Shown: positions 1-12,759 of the stretch, piece after piece
How the letters are laid out: each line of letters starts with the position of its first letter
How positions within the stretch are numbered: the stretch's first letter is position 1
Assembly: GCA_008638375.1 (NCBI GenBank)
Contig: CM018041.1
Coordinates: 5,199,501 to 5,263,500, forward strand
DNA from: Nyssa sinensis
Lineage: Eukaryota > Streptophyta > Magnoliopsida > Cornales > Nyssaceae
Length of the DNA: 64,000 nucleotides
Direction of reading: 5' to 3'
The notes under the pieces: generated by a model
The model's input: only the letters and a program-made list of their open reading frames with translations
Database searches by the model: none
Told to the model about the DNA's origin: nothing
Made by a program: the position numbers and the translations under genes

Positions 1-895
1 CATATCTATTAATTATAAAAAAAATCAGTGACACATTATCGGGTATACCAAACCGGTGTACCAGTAATTTTCTATAAAAGAAAGGAAAAACTTTTCCTTT
101 TTTCTTTCTTTAGCAATATTTTAATATTCCTTCCTCCTAATTCTCCTTCCTTCAAAATTTTCATTCATCCTACCAAACAAGACATTAATGTTTCGATGAT
201 AATTTTGAAAGGGTTTTGCAAGTACAAGTCTCAAGTTTGATTTTCGCTGAGTGCAAATTTCTTTTAAAGTCACCCGGTAGTAAAAAAAGACTCGTTTTAT
301 CTGGTGCTGGGGGTGGGGGTATTGCAATGCTACTAAGTTTACATCCGATCACGCAACCGAAAGTTATAATTACTAAGATAGGTTCTTGAGTTACCAAAAA
401 AAATTTGTTTCGATTAACAATTTTGTTAGTCAGTTAGGGTTAATGGAGGGAACCTCACATGTGAAGATTACAACAAATAGATTAGTGCATGAGTATGAAT
501 GGTGCTTATTTGTCCAGATATCTCCTACACATGACAATACACTAGTTGCAACAAGATTGAAGGACACAAAGTTTAGACCCAGTGCATTTTTATCCCAGAT
601 CTTTGGTATTTAATTAATTAAACTAGTAAAAAGTAATATAATATTACTCAATTTGTTTTCTTTTTTATTATTTAATATCTTATAATCACTTTTCAATATA
701 TAAATAAGACACAAAAAAAAAACTGCTGGTAGAGTAAGAAAGACTGTCCAACCATATACCATACTGTATTATCCAAATACCATCTTTTTGTGGCTCTCCA
801 TTTTTCTTATAGAAACTCAACAAGCCCAAATGTTTTCTTCATCAACCTCATCAACAACTCAAGAACCAGAAGACAGTTAACCACACACTTCAACC
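1..895. other. Intergenic DNA, no gene seen
   Basis: AT-rich spacer at the left edge of the window. A 70-codon open stretch near 390-613 begins with a non-ATG codon, has no recognisable motif, and looks like chance. Nothing else is supportable. The last ~150 bases before the PEX11B start would have been its promoter and 5' leader. Confidence 0.5.
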
Positions 896-1578
896 ATGAA
901 TGACACAGTGGACAAGCTAGTCATCTTCCTAGCAAAGAGAGATGGCATTGACAAGCTTGTCAAGACCTTAATTCCAATATGTTTCCAAGCTCATTCACTG
1001 GCATGTTGAAGCCACACACCCAGACATTGCCGGCAGAGCTAAGCAATGGGAAGTGGCCTCTGGCCTTTGCCGGAAAGCCTTCCGGAGTGGGCGGTTTCTC
1101 AGTGGCTTCAATACCCTCAGGCGAACCCCTGGCTCGACCCCATCTTTCCGGTTCCTCACTGTTCTTGCTAATGCAGGTGAAATGGTCTACTTCTTCCTTG
1201 ACCACTTTCTTTGGTTGTCAAGAATTGGAGTGTTGGATGCAAAGTTAGCTAGGAAGATGAGTTTCATATCAGCATTTGGTGAGTCTTTTGGTATATATTT
1301 TTCATTATATCTGATTTTATTATCATTAGAGAGGGGATAGAGTCAGAGAGAAAGCTTGCAACTTCAATGGAGAAATCAATGGAAGCAAAGGACACGAGTG
1401 TTAGGAAAATCAGAGGTGAGAGGGTGATGAGGTGCTGGCAGTGGCAGCAAATATAGCAGACTTGATCATTGGGGTGGCAGATATTGAACCAAACCCATTT
1501 TGTAACCGTGCAGTCACCCTTGGAATAAGTGGTTTGGTCTCTGCATGGGCTGGTTGGTATAGAAATTGGCCTGAATGA
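896..1578 (+). pseudogene. PEX11B: PEX11B-type peroxisomal biogenesis protein 11, frame-broken
   Basis: PEX11 proteins are peroxisomal membrane proteins that drive elongation and proliferation of peroxisomes. The ATG at 896 opens with MNDTVDKLVIFLAKRDGIDK, the plant PEX11B N-terminus. The rest of the protein is recoverable from three frames: AFRSGRFLSGFNTLRR, then GEMVYFFLDHFLWLSRIG, then SFISAFGESFG, and finally PNPFCNRAVTLGISGLVSAW ending WYRNWPE-stop. Total length equals the family (about 226 aa, single exon). Three lesions break the frame: a 4-base TTAA insertion at 968-971 between Thr and the expected Phe-Gln-Tyr, a missing base near 1292-1294, and a missing base near 1433. The text between lesions is well conserved, so decay is recent or the sequence is imperfect. 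The lesion types (one +4, two -1) differ from the +1-only pattern in the genes downstream. Confidence 0.85.
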
Positions 1579-3029
1579 GATGACTTGAATCTTGCATATG
1601 AAAAATTAACCTCTTATGTAACAAAAAGATTATGAGAAGAAATAGTAAAAAATGATCAGTACTGGTGGTATTTAAAAGTGAGATTTTTTTTTTCGTCAAA
1701 AAATGAAAGTGAGATTTTTGTTTGGGGTATTTTGTCTGTTAATTCTACATGAATCGGGCCATGATTTTAGTGCTAGAGTAATGTTTGCTATTCATTCTAA
1801 TTTTCGATATGTTATTAGGTGGGCTTGAACACCACCCTCTTACTTGGATGGGTCCACCATGGACCCATTGGTAAAACCCACTCAAGTGAGATGCACTCCA
1901 AAGTTAAGTAATGTAAATAGGTGACATATGGATCATTACTTATTTTCTTATAATTAATAGACATGTGAGAGAAATAAATTTATTAATTTTAAAATTTTTC
2001 ATACTTTCATTAAACAAAAAGTGTTCCCTTTATTTACATGACTTTTCATACAAAAAATAATAATTTATAGATAATTTCTTAATTTGGATTCTCACCATTT
2101 CATTTGAAATAATGAAATGAAGAGATCCGTGCGTCTCACGTGATGGAACCCACCACACGTGAACTTTACTTTGTGAGACAAATGAACCGTAATTTTTTAA
2201 TGACAATATGATCTTTTACATAAAATTTATATAAAATTGAACTTAAGATTTTTTAAAAAAAATCCTACTATCTTTTTGAACTAAAAAGGTTATATTTTCT
2301 ATGCTTATTTATACTTCCAATATTTTTTATTTTATTTATACAGAATTAACAAATATAATTCCCAAGACATGTCATAAATAAAATATATGTAAGTATATAC
2401 ATAACTATTTTATCTATCTAATCATTAATATTATATACGATTTTATTGAAAAAATATTAATTATTGGGCAATAAAATTATTAATTATCTACCATAAAACC
2501 AAGTTTGTTTTTTTAAAATTTATTAATTATTAACTTATTAAGTATTAATTATAAGAGGATCTACGTTTGTTTTCCAACTTGAAGAGGGGATTAGATAAAT
2601 TAGTCTCCATGGACTTGTGAAGTCAATGTTTGAAAAAAAAAAAGAATAGACTCACTAACAGTACCGGGAGTAAATAATGACCCGTAACATAGATAAAATA
2701 ATAGGAAGAGAGGGGTAGAATTACAAATTAAATCACTATTAGTAAAAAAAATAACTAATCTATTTTTATCCAATTCATGAGTCAAACATGGTCTTAAGAA
2801 TGTGATATTATTTAAGAGAGTGACATTGGCCTCCACAGAATACCTCTTGCACTCACTACTTATCTATATCTCGCATATATGTAAATGACATAATTGAGCC
2901 CACTTAGAGGCTAATTCAAAGATAGCTAAGGGAGTGTTATTATAATTTTATTTGTTTTTTTTTTTTTAAAAAAAAAAAAGAAATTAACCCTCAAAATTTG
3001 TTGAATTTTTATAAAATTTCTTCCAATTT

Positions 3030-3033
<4 letters not shown>

Positions 3034-3080
<47 letters not shown>
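3034..3080. repeat. (AT)n microsatellite
   Basis: Uninterrupted AT dinucleotide run of about 47 bases. Confidence 0.95.
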
Positions 3081-3081
<1 letters not shown>

Positions 3082-3425
3082 TTTGGTTTCCTAACTTTGA
3101 ATTGGCCACTAACCCACTTGTTAGGTTCCGTTTGCCTCTATTATCTTCCTCCACAACCCACTTTCTTTGAGACTAAGCTTTTTTACTTATATGAATTCAA
3201 GCTCAAAGAAGCTGCAAGAACATGACATCCTGTTCTCTGAAAAGAAAATGCATTTTGGCCTAATTCTGCCTCAAGCTAATCCATGTTCCGTCCTTAATGT
3301 TAAAAAAAAAAATACACAAACTTCACACTTATAACACAGTAGAATGGTTTTAAATGAATGGAAATAAATGAAATTATAAGAAATAAGAAAACTCGAGGGC
3401 AGTGATAACAAAAAAAACATGCAAA

Positions 3426-3530
3426 TTTTGTAGGCATGTGTTGTCAATATACACTACCCGTTGAGATAGGTTCAATTCTTACCCTCCCCCACGGCAGTTG
3501 TTATATCAGAAAAAAATAAATAAATTTACA
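3426..3530 (+). repeat. Possible tRNA-derived SINE remnant
   Basis: Contains GGTTCAATTCTTACCC, resembling a Pol III B box followed by the pyrimidine-rich stretch usual in plant SINEs, and then an A-rich tail. No clear A box or target duplication was found, so the call is tentative. Confidence 0.3.
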
Positions 3531-3891
3531 CTACCCACAGTATATTAATCGAGTGTACTATGTTACTATATTTAAGATTATTCATTCAATTAAATCATAA
3601 ATTATTAGATTTTTTTTATTATTTTAATTCAAGTTAATTTTGATCTTTTCTTTTTTTAAAAAAAAAAAAAAATTATGACTATCAATATAAACTATGTCAC
3701 TCCTACTTACTATACTTATTGGTCCTTCTATATTTTTTACATTATCAAAACACCTTAACATGTTAACAAGTTGTCTCTTCATGTTAAAAATGAAGAGGAG
3801 GTCGAAGGTGAAGCAAAGCCTAAGCCTAAACCCAAATTTTAATTGAGGGTTAAAAACCCATATTCAGGTTAGTTTGGAATGAATGTCATTG

Positions 3892-3894
<3 letters not shown>

Positions 3895-3946
<52 letters not shown>
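3895..3946. repeat. (TA)n microsatellite
   Basis: Uninterrupted TA run of about 52 bases. Two shorter TA arrays follow at 4402-4429 and 4557-4572. Confidence 0.95.
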
Positions 3947-3947
<1 letters not shown>

Positions 3948-4401
3948 ACCCTCTAACTATCAATTCATTAATAAGTTTAATTTTACTCAATTAAGTCTGT
4001 TTCCTAACATTTAATGATTAATAATTTTGATAAGTAATGATTTTTTTAAAGAACCATGTTGCATTCCATATGAGATAGTTAACAATTCAACTTAATGATG
4101 TTTTGAGGAAATACATGAATATACGTATAAGTGTAGACATATACATGTGTGTCAAACTATTATTACGTCATATTTTAACTAATTAGATTAACATTCTTTA
4201 TTTGATAAATATAATAAAAACTTTTTATCTTTCAAATTAGACAATAATACGTATATGTTTTTTGTAAAAGAATTCAAAACATATATATAATTTTATTTTA
4301 TATAGAAAATCATGTATGTCCACATTACATGATGAATAAAAATATATATAAAAAAAACAACTTAATAATTTTATTAATTTAGTAAAGTTTGAATCTTTGC
4401 C

Positions 4402-4436
<35 letters not shown>

Positions 4437-5222
4437 CAATAATCTGACTTTCTAATAGTATATGCTAATATGAAAAATAAAACTTACGCCAACAGAAAGA
4501 GAAACGGTCAATCACACCATTTGGATAAATCCTCCGTCTTGTATGTATATGAATACATATATATATATATATTTGATAAATAAATAAAAAAGACCTAGGT
4601 TGCTTTGGTTTTCTCATAGCTAAGTCCAACCCTAGATTAAAAAATGACTACTTAAATTCTCCAAATTTGTTATTTAGTTGGGTTGGGCTGGGTTCAAACC
4701 CGCCCAAGCTAAGCCCACCGTCCTGCACACCAAATGCAGACTAGATCTAGCGCGAAGTCAACGTCAAGACTGGAAACGACGTTGAGCGGCATTTGTCGTG
4801 AGAGCAACATCAATCGGACCAATAACATGTTGTCACGTCAGAATTGATAGTTTGATTATCTTTTTTTCCTTATGTGGCAAACGCTGATTGGTTGTCCGTT
4901 TATTAATCTGTAGTGGATTCTTCACGGAACATTACTCCTGGAAGTCTGAGAGAGCGACCTTCATTTCAAGTTTCAACGAGAAGAAGCCATGACCCACCCA
5001 AAATGCGGTGAATTCAGAGATTCCGTCTCTAATGTTAGCGGAGCTTTCACTATAGCACCAACTAATTACAGAGATAAGAGATTGTGAGATTTGGTCTGGT
5101 TTGGAGGTACGGAATGGAATTTGAGGAAAATGTTTTGATTCATCTGTTTGTTTTGTCGAAGAATGTGTTGATTTTTTAAATTTTTATTTTTGCTTCTTGT
5201 TGGTTGTTTGGTATCAGATCAG

Positions 5223-8200
5223 ATGGCTGAAGGCGGTGCACAATCTCGATATGTGAAGTTGACTAAAGATCAAGCGCCTTTGGAAGACATTAAGCCGGGA
5301 GAACTCAATCAGCCCATTGATGTTCCTCAGGTCTCTCTCTATAATATACACACACAATGTGTTGAGAGTTTTGAATCTTTATCAATGCATCTCGGTAAAT
5401 TACTCTTTAATTTGATTTTTTGAGTGGATTTGTGAATTTCCTCTTGATTTGGAGTAGTAATTTGTGGGATGATGGGATCTTATATATATCAATGCCTTTC
5501 TGTAAATAATTTTTGTAGGCAGAGTAACCGAAACTTTATTCTTCTACCTTGGAAATTTTTTATTTATTTTTTGAAATGGGTGTATTATACAAGGATACCC
5601 TGTGTGCTTGTTTGTTGGTTTCTGATATGAGGGAGGAAAAAAAAGGTGAAGAAAAGATAAAATAAGTGTCTTGTGGCATCAACAATGATGGTGCCCCCTC
5701 TCACAATTCTTTTATTAAAACCCAGCACCCCTTTTGAAATGGAGGCCATCTAGTTGCAGGAAATTTGAGAGGCACTCTTTTTAGAAGATCCTAAGGGGGG
5801 AGGCTTCCTCAGGTTTCCAAGGGACTGCATTTGGTTCTCTAATGCACTCACTAAGGCAGCCTTCTTCTCATGGACGCCTGTTCTTGAGAACAACTAAAGT
5901 TCTGATAATTTATTAAAAAGGGGCATTTTAACTATTGAATTTGGAGAAGGTGCACCATCTCCTCATTCTTGTCCACTCACCACGGAGTTATAGTCCTCCT
6001 TTTCTCCATTTTGGGACTCTTTGGGTGATTGCCCTGATCAGTGGTTGTAATATTAGGTAACTGGAGGGGCACTAGCGTGAGCAAGAGAACCAGGTTCTCC
6101 TAGCAAGTGGCTCTGCTGCCTGTTGTGGTGCATTCTGAAAGAAAATAAGTGTTCTTTTGAAGGGGTGGAGTCACCAATGTTAAATCTGAAGAAATTGCTA
6201 CAGAATACTCGGTTTTTTGGGATTTTGGGGAGACTTCCACATTGGACAGATATTTTGAATGAAATGAGGTTATAGGCATTATACTTATATTGAGTCTTGA
6301 AGTTTATTTTTGGAGTTTCGTGGTAATAAACCTTGTTTTAGTCTTTACTCTTTCTTTTTGTGAATAAGTTGCTTGTACATGGGTTGTGCCCCTTTGGAAC
6401 TTTTGGTGGATTTACTTTTATCTATATAAAAACAAAAATATAGAATACCTTATTTCATGCGTTAAAATTTCAAGGGATTTCTCATTTCTCAATTCCAAAG
6501 CAATTTGTCAAGTGTAAACTAATTGTGAATTTAAAACCACTTTACAATTTACTAACCTTATTTGGTAAAAAAAATCCACATGGATCAGTATTGGAAAGAA
6601 TTGGTACACCCTTATTCTTGCTTTACTCATTGTTTGAATTAGTGGAAGGGCATACATGAAGGTTAGGAAGCAGTAAAGGCCATACTCTGTGGAAAAAATT
6701 TCTTTTGTTGCTTTTTTTAATTCCTCAATGCATGTAAATAAAATGATTGTTTGAAGACTGAGAAAGAAGTTCTTGCGGTGGATCCTTGGACTGTTAATTT
6801 AGTGACTGACATTGTAGAGTTTGGATACAAAAAACTGAAAGTTTGAAGGAGTTTGCATAGCAGATTTTCATGGGGCATGGAACTCATTAGTGAACCAATA
6901 TTGTGTCTTTTTGGTATTTTGATTGCCTATATGTTTTCTGCATCAAACATGATGTACATTCTTTTTTATCTACTGTATGATTGACCCTTAATGCCCCTCC
7001 CTCTTAAATGTCATGCCAACACTTAACCAATCTGCTACCTTAGTGAAGTATCTGAAAAAGGGCAATAGCTGAATTCCAAGTATGTACTCAAATTTGGTGG
7101 GGTTTTATTAACATTGTAGATAGTTATACTGCTTAGAGTTTTGCAGATGGTTAAATCTGCTTCTCAATTGCTAGGTGAGCATTTATAGTTTCTGTCTATA
7201 GGGAAAATCAAATGATATAACTGGATCTCTTCTCTTTGTGAAAAAAAAAAAAAAACGCAATGTTACAGTGCATGTTGATTTATAAACGCTTACTGTTGTT
7301 CATTGGCAGTTGAACGTTCACAGGTGCAATGAATGCGGACAACCTTTACCTGAAAGCTTTGAGCCTCCAGCAGATGAACCCTGGACAACTGGGATTTTTG
7401 GCTGTGCTGAAGATACTGAAAGTTGTAAGTTTTCAAATAGGCTTTTGGGTTATTGTGTGGCCACATCAACTAGTTAATTATTTATCTTTTACGTCATATT
7501 ATTATCATTCAATCCCCTGTGATGAGACCAACTTGTTTTTCAGCATACTTGGGGAAGTTACATGTCTTTGATGTCTTCGATATGCTTGTCTGTTAGACTT
7601 GAATTTTAATAGGTCGGATTAGTTGCCTGATCCAGGGAAAAAAGGAGGTCAGATTAGTTCAAACGAGTTGTGCATTGCTGCCAAATCCAAGAGGTTGTGA
7701 TAGGCACTTTTATTACTAGATCACTAATACTCCTTTGTGTTTGTTGGTGTTAGGATTCAATACTGCTCGTGAGGTATTACATATTGGATAATAGAAATCA
7801 AAGGGAAGAGGGGTAGGGTGAAAATTGAGGCAGTCGTAGGGGAGTGGCAGAAGAGAAATCAGAGGTGGCTAATACAGTAATATTGAGTGGCACTAGAGAA
7901 ATAGAAGGTGGCTAATATTGGGTGGCAGTAAAGAAATCAGAGTTGGCTATTATTTCACTCTTAATTCAAAAATCTTCCCAAAGCTAGAAAAGCTAGAAAT
8001 GAGTAAGGAAGGTCCCCTCTTTGTAATTGTTAGGATTGTAGAGGGCAACGTGGCTAATGGAGAAAATGCCAGCACATTGGGAGGATATTTCTTGGACTAG
8101 AGCATGCCAAATGCAACATGTGGTGAACAATGGTTCCGAAGGACAAATGAATCTCTTTCTAATATAGGCCAAGGTGTAGAGAGTAGAAGGGAATATACCT

Positions 8201-10182
8201 CAACAAAGCCCTCAGTTTCAACCATTGAGCTACAAAACCTTAAAAATCTCGGTATGGACTGCCGGTCTAGCCCGGAGGCCTCATCTGTCTGCTCAGCCCA
8301 AGAAAACTCAAGGTGTTAGGGTGAAAATGTCCTAAAAAGTGGCTTTACTAAGGGCAAGGTGATGTGTGGTGATGCCGAGGTCATGGTGGGAGTGATTGTA
8401 GTACTTCAATCTAACCTTCAAATGTTGAGGTCCTAGACTAAGGCACTAAGTGCGTTAGTCCAACGAGGGATCAACATGTCGCACGGTAGGGTTGCACAAA
8501 GATCGATAGACATAACACCACTGGACACATGTCACATTGCCTATGGACCACCTGTCAGCTATTAATGACTCCCAAGTGTCAGGGTTGTAGTGGAGGTCAC
8601 AAGGCATGTGCCACATGGCAAGTTGGGGTCCAGTACCCACAGTATTTCACCTTCCTTTTCACTTGATTGCATCATTGTTTTGGCATTATATCTTTGAATG
8701 TTCCTTCCCCTCTTGACAAGGGCATCCCGTTCCTATTCACTCTTGTTCTGCAGTATATATGAATATCCTGTTGCACAATCCTTGATTATCTCAAAATCCC
8801 TTTAATCCCACCTCTACAGGTTGGACAGGACTATTTTGTCCATGTGTTTTGTTTGGACGTAATGTTGAGAAATTGAGAGAAGATACTCCTTGGACCAGCC
8901 CATGCATTTGTCATGCGATTTTTGTTGAAGGCGGCATTGCAGTTGCAGCTGCAGTGGCAGCATTCCATGGGATTGATCTGAGGACATCCATTTCTTATTT
9001 GTGAGGGTTTATTATTTGGTTGGTGGATGTGTGGCATATATACTGGTCTCTTTCGGCAATCCCTTCAGAAGAAATATCATCTTAAGGTGAGCTTTATTTC
9101 TCTATACGTTAATATGCAACTGCTGTCCCTAATGAACAACATGGTTCACCAAATCTCTTGCCTCAAACAATTATGCCCTCGTGCAGTAATTGAAGTTCTT
9201 TCATCTTTTTACTAGTATGTAGAAATGTTTGTTAGCTTATAACTGTTTTCATTATTTTCTATAGCAGTTTTCTTTTTTGTGAATCTAAATATGTAGAATC
9301 TACAAGGAGATAGAGCTATTATGTTTTTTGTTTCCTATAATCTATAGTTACTACAACAACTTTTTCCCTCAGGAAAATCATATTTTTCAAAAGATAAATG
9401 AATGAAAAAAAAAATGTTATCTAGTGACCCAGTCTAACGCAGAGAACCCTTTCAATAAATGGCAAGTAAGATCTATCAGTATTGCTTAACCAGGCATGAT
9501 TGATGTATACTAACATTGATACCTGTGATATTTTAGGCAGGTGCTGCCAGACAATGATAGTAAGTAGTGCTATCATCTGTGCAGTGCAATTAGTTAAAAT
9601 AAACACACACACCCTACCAGCATCTAGGCCAAGCATAATTGATTATAGTGAAATTACTTATAAAGAAAATGATTATAGTGAAAAAGTGCGGTCACATCAT
9701 CACAAGTTGCTTCTTTCAGAATTTCCTCATATACTGCATATACCTTGCCGATACAAGATCCATGTGCAAAGAAAATAGACTGCTCCATGGAGGCTGCATC
9801 TCCGTGTTGTCATTTGCATTCATAACAGATTGTATTCAGATATAACATTTTCTAATTCTGATCAGATTTACCTGATAGTCATGAAATTCTGGGTTTGAAA
9901 AGAAAAAAAAGTGCGCTTTGTCTCTTGTGCTTGCTTATATTTTTCTGCGTGTAGAACTCGCCAGGTGATCCATGCTTGGTGCACTGCTGCATGCACTGGT
10001 GTGCCTTGTGCCAGGAGCATAGGGAGATGAAGGGACGTCTCTCAGATAATGTTGTCATGCCAATGACTATCGTCAACCCTCCGCCGGTTCAAGAAATGAA
10101 CTCTTCCAGCAACACTGAGGATTCTGCACCATCCTCTGCAAATGGCGTTGAGCACTCCAATTTGGAGATGCAAGCTTTGTAG
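5223..10182 (+). CDS. CNR6: PLAC8-family cell number regulator 6-like protein
   Basis: Small Cys-rich membrane-associated protein of the PLAC8/FW2.2/CNR family, whose members affect cell number or metal transport. Coding exons are 5223-5330, 7310-7424, 8820-9086 and 9955-10182, giving about 238 aa, the family's usual size. The N-terminus MAEGGAQSRYVKLTKDQAP is typical of CNR6. The PLAC8 core reads CWTGLFCPCVLFGRN, followed by a hydrophobic Ala-rich segment, then GLLFGWWMCGIYTGLFRQSL and the His/Cys stretch CLVHCCMHWCALCQEHRE. All introns are GT-AG and phases fit. Exon 3 carries one extra base (A at 8990, in CATCCATTTC): as written the frame hits TGA at 9001, whereas removing one base restores TSFLICEGLL. 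The break is either a sequence error or recent inactivation. Identity is sure; functionality is not. Confidence 0.9.
7425..8819 (+). other. CNR6-like intron 2 with local duplications
   Basis: A 1.4-kb intron. It carries short imperfect direct repeats around 7850-7960 (variants of AGAAATCAGAGGTGGCTA), suggesting a decayed insertion. ORFs of 60-71 codons at 7918-8319 lack recognisable motifs. The first intron (5331-7309) shows nothing beyond homopolymers. Confidence 0.4.
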
Positions 10183-10479
10183 GATGCATCGTCTGCTCGT
10201 ACAAGAGTAAAAATTATCTGAAATACTTTTAATTGGGTTTTTGCGAGTGGTTGTTCATGTTACTCATGTTTTTGAAATTACTTTTATACAGAAAACTCTT
10301 GGTACGCTTACCCAGCGTCAGAACCAATCCTGGTTGACTGAGACAATTATACTTGATCAATGCAATTTTCATTTTTTGAAATGACTTTTGAGACTAAATT
10401 TTAGGAATAAATCAGCACTGTTATGATGTTTTGATATTTAATCTTGCTATGGACCTTGCAATAATGTGATATGCAGGAG

Positions 10480-10990
10480 AATGTATGGTGGGTAGATGTC
10501 TCTCGCCCACCCTTTACCATATAATTATGGATGGTAATTTGTCCTGGCCTGCCTTGCCTCTCCTAATAGAAAGGGTTTGGAGAGAAAATAAACGTGGGGA
10601 GCAGGGATGCAAAAAACATACTAAAATCCGACACAGATTTAGGACGGGAATGGAGAAGGTATTCTCTCTCTGTACCAATTATCTATTTAAATTATATAAA
10701 TATATTTTTATATTTCATTAAATACTTTTCTTATATAAATTTAAATATATGTATATGTAAGATGTGCATATATGTTATGTATATATATGTAAATATGAAT
10801 TTGTATTTTTAATAATATTAGCTAATTACTTTTGATTTTTAAATATTTTAAAAATTAATTTATGGGGATGGGGCGGTAGGAGGGGCAAAGACGGGGATGG
10901 AAGACAATAAATGGGGTAGGCAGGACGGTGATAGAGGAGGCTATATTTTAGGGGGGACAGTGATGGAGGAGGCTATATTTTAACGGGGTA
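10480..10990 (+). mobile_element. Degenerate G-rich element, copy 1
   Basis: G-rich flanks (GGGGATGGGGCGG, GACGGGGATGG) surround an AT-rich core at about 10680-10870. The core is similar to the reverse complement of 33580-33770; the shared track includes AATAATATTAG followed by TTAAT and then a G-rich (or C-rich, inverted) border. The G-rich border resembles non-autonomous elements bounded by GGGATGGCAA-type ends. No coding capacity and no clean target duplication were found. Confidence 0.45.
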
Positions 10991-11660
10991 AGGATGGGAG
11001 AGGGACCGCACTCTGAACTCGCTCCATTGTCATTCTTACATAGAAAGGAACCGAACCCTGAGTCTACCTTATTGTCATTTATGCATATAACATATAATTT
11101 TCAACAAACTGGATATTTTTTTTTGGCTTTAAGAAGTTTTAATATTATGTGTGTAGTCGGAGTTATCTTTCTATATCGGATACAGGGATGCAGGTACACT
11201 TGGGCTAGGTTGGGCTATAGTCTCTTCAAAATTTGAAAAATTTGTTTTTATACATGTAAAATTTGGCCTAGTTCAATTTTTCTTAGATAAGAAAATTTCT
11301 ATTGCCGTTTATTTAATAAGTTTTTGTGTTTTTTTGCTAACATTTTCTCATTTCTAAGCTTTATTTGGTAGCTGAAAAAATTTAAAAATAAAGAAAAAAA
11401 ATAATAAGTTGCTATTTTTCCTCTTAATATTTTCCCTCTATCATCTTCTTTTTGAGAAAAAAGAAATTTACATGAAAAAATTAGTTCAATTTGACAAAAA
11501 AAAACTTCACACTTCTATTTTCGTCTTCAAATTTTTTTCCTTTTTTCGATTCTTTGTGTCGGGAGTGTGGTTACAAATTTAATTTGTAATTTGAAAATAT
11601 ATAGTTAATAATTTAAAGAAGAAAAAATTAGATAATTTTTTTAAAAAATATATTATAAAG

Positions 11661-12240
11661 TTCATAAATTAATTTTTTCAATCTAAAAATTTATGATATA
11701 TTTTTCTATCTAAAAATTTTCAAAAATAAACTTTTAATATAAATAAGTCCAATTGTTAACATTTATTTTAATACCGTTAAAAATATTATTAATTAAACCA
11801 AAATAACATTCAAAATACATTTTAAAAAATACTAAATAATAGATATAACAAATTCTTTAATTCAAAAAAAAATATAACATTTTTTTATTTATTTAGAATG
11901 CCTAAAAAATAAAATTTTACTTTATAAAATTTTATAATTTTTTTGGATTGAAAATTTTATCTTATATATATTTTTTCTAAAATGTGTCTTGAAGGTCATT
12001 TTAGTATAATCAATAATATTTTTTAACGATATTAAGGTGAAAGTTAACAATTAAATTTTTTTTATAATTTTTTTTAAAATGTATCTTGAAAATCATTTTA
12101 GTATAATTAGTAATATTTTTTAACGGTATTAAAGTAAAAATTAACAATTCAATTTTTTTATACTAAAAATTTATTTTTGAGACTTTTTAGATAGAAAAAA
12201 TGTATCATGAATTTTTTGGATTGAAAATTTTATTTTTATG
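11661..12240. repeat. Large AT-rich inverted repeat (foldback element)
   Basis: The left arm, about 11661-11830, is a good reverse complement of 12071-12240. Landmarks are TTCTATCTAAAAA with TTTTTAGATAGAA, and CAATTGTTAAC with GTTAACAATTC. A third, direct partial copy of the right arm lies at about 11939-12060 in the loop, sharing TTTAGTATAAT and TTTTTTAACG. Arms of about 170 bp and no ORF fit a foldback MITE or a duplicated insertion. Superfamily is not assignable. Confidence 0.75.
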
Positions 12241-12683
12241 ACTTTTAGTATTTTTTCCTACATTTTTAGTAAAAGAAGTAATAAGCTAAAAACATATAAC
12301 GGGTTCCATGATATAATTATTCAGAATAATTTGAAAATTCAGAAAAAAAGAATGTGGGAATTATTTGTAATATTTGAAAATTTTGAATGCAATTTAAGAA
12401 TTCCTTAAATACTCAATTCGGGATTTACCCGTTTAAACATGCATTAGAATTTTTAAAGGGCTTTTTTTTTTAAAATGAGAGGCGGCTAATTCGTAATTTT
12501 GCAAAAAAAAGAATACAAAAATTGGAATTTCAAATCCTTACGGTTACCTCTCCTGATCCGAATGGGATCAAACTTAAACATCAAATGGAACCCATGAACA
12601 GTTAGAATCCCATCCAACATCTTCGTGGATTTTTGTAAGTATTCCTTATTTGCTTCGAACAAGGACGGGTTGGTTCTTTTTTC

Positions 12684-12693
12684 TATATAAATA
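12684..12693 (+). promoter_or_regulatory. TATA box for the small ORF
   Basis: TATATAAATA lies about 70 bases before the ATG at 12760, a normal distance for a plant core promoter with a short leader. Confidence 0.5.
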
Positions 12694-12759
12694 TTACGAC
12701 TCAACATTAAAAAAAAGTTAAATCAATTTACAAAGTTGGAAGAATCTTCGTACTTACTC

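Larger units (their letters stand above)
1579..5222. other. Intergenic AT-rich region with TA microsatellites
   Basis: No coding signal. The stretch contains several long TA/AT arrays (listed separately), a possible SINE remnant around 3426-3530, and the promoter and 5' leader of the CNR6-like gene from about 4.7 kb. A 5' UTR intron is likely: GGAG|GTACGG at 5106/5107 and a CAG acceptor at 5217 or 5222, just upstream of the ATG at 5223. Confidence 0.5.
10183..12759. other. Intergenic region with two decayed mobile elements
   Basis: Spacer between the CNR6-like gene and the small ORF at 12760. It contains a G-rich/AT-rich dispersed element at about 10480-10990 and a large AT-rich foldback at 11661-12240, both described separately. 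No coding sequence was recognised. Confidence 0.5.

Noticed and set aside
386..613. 75-codon ORF near the left edge
   Set aside because: Non-ATG start, no motif and composition like the surrounding spacer.
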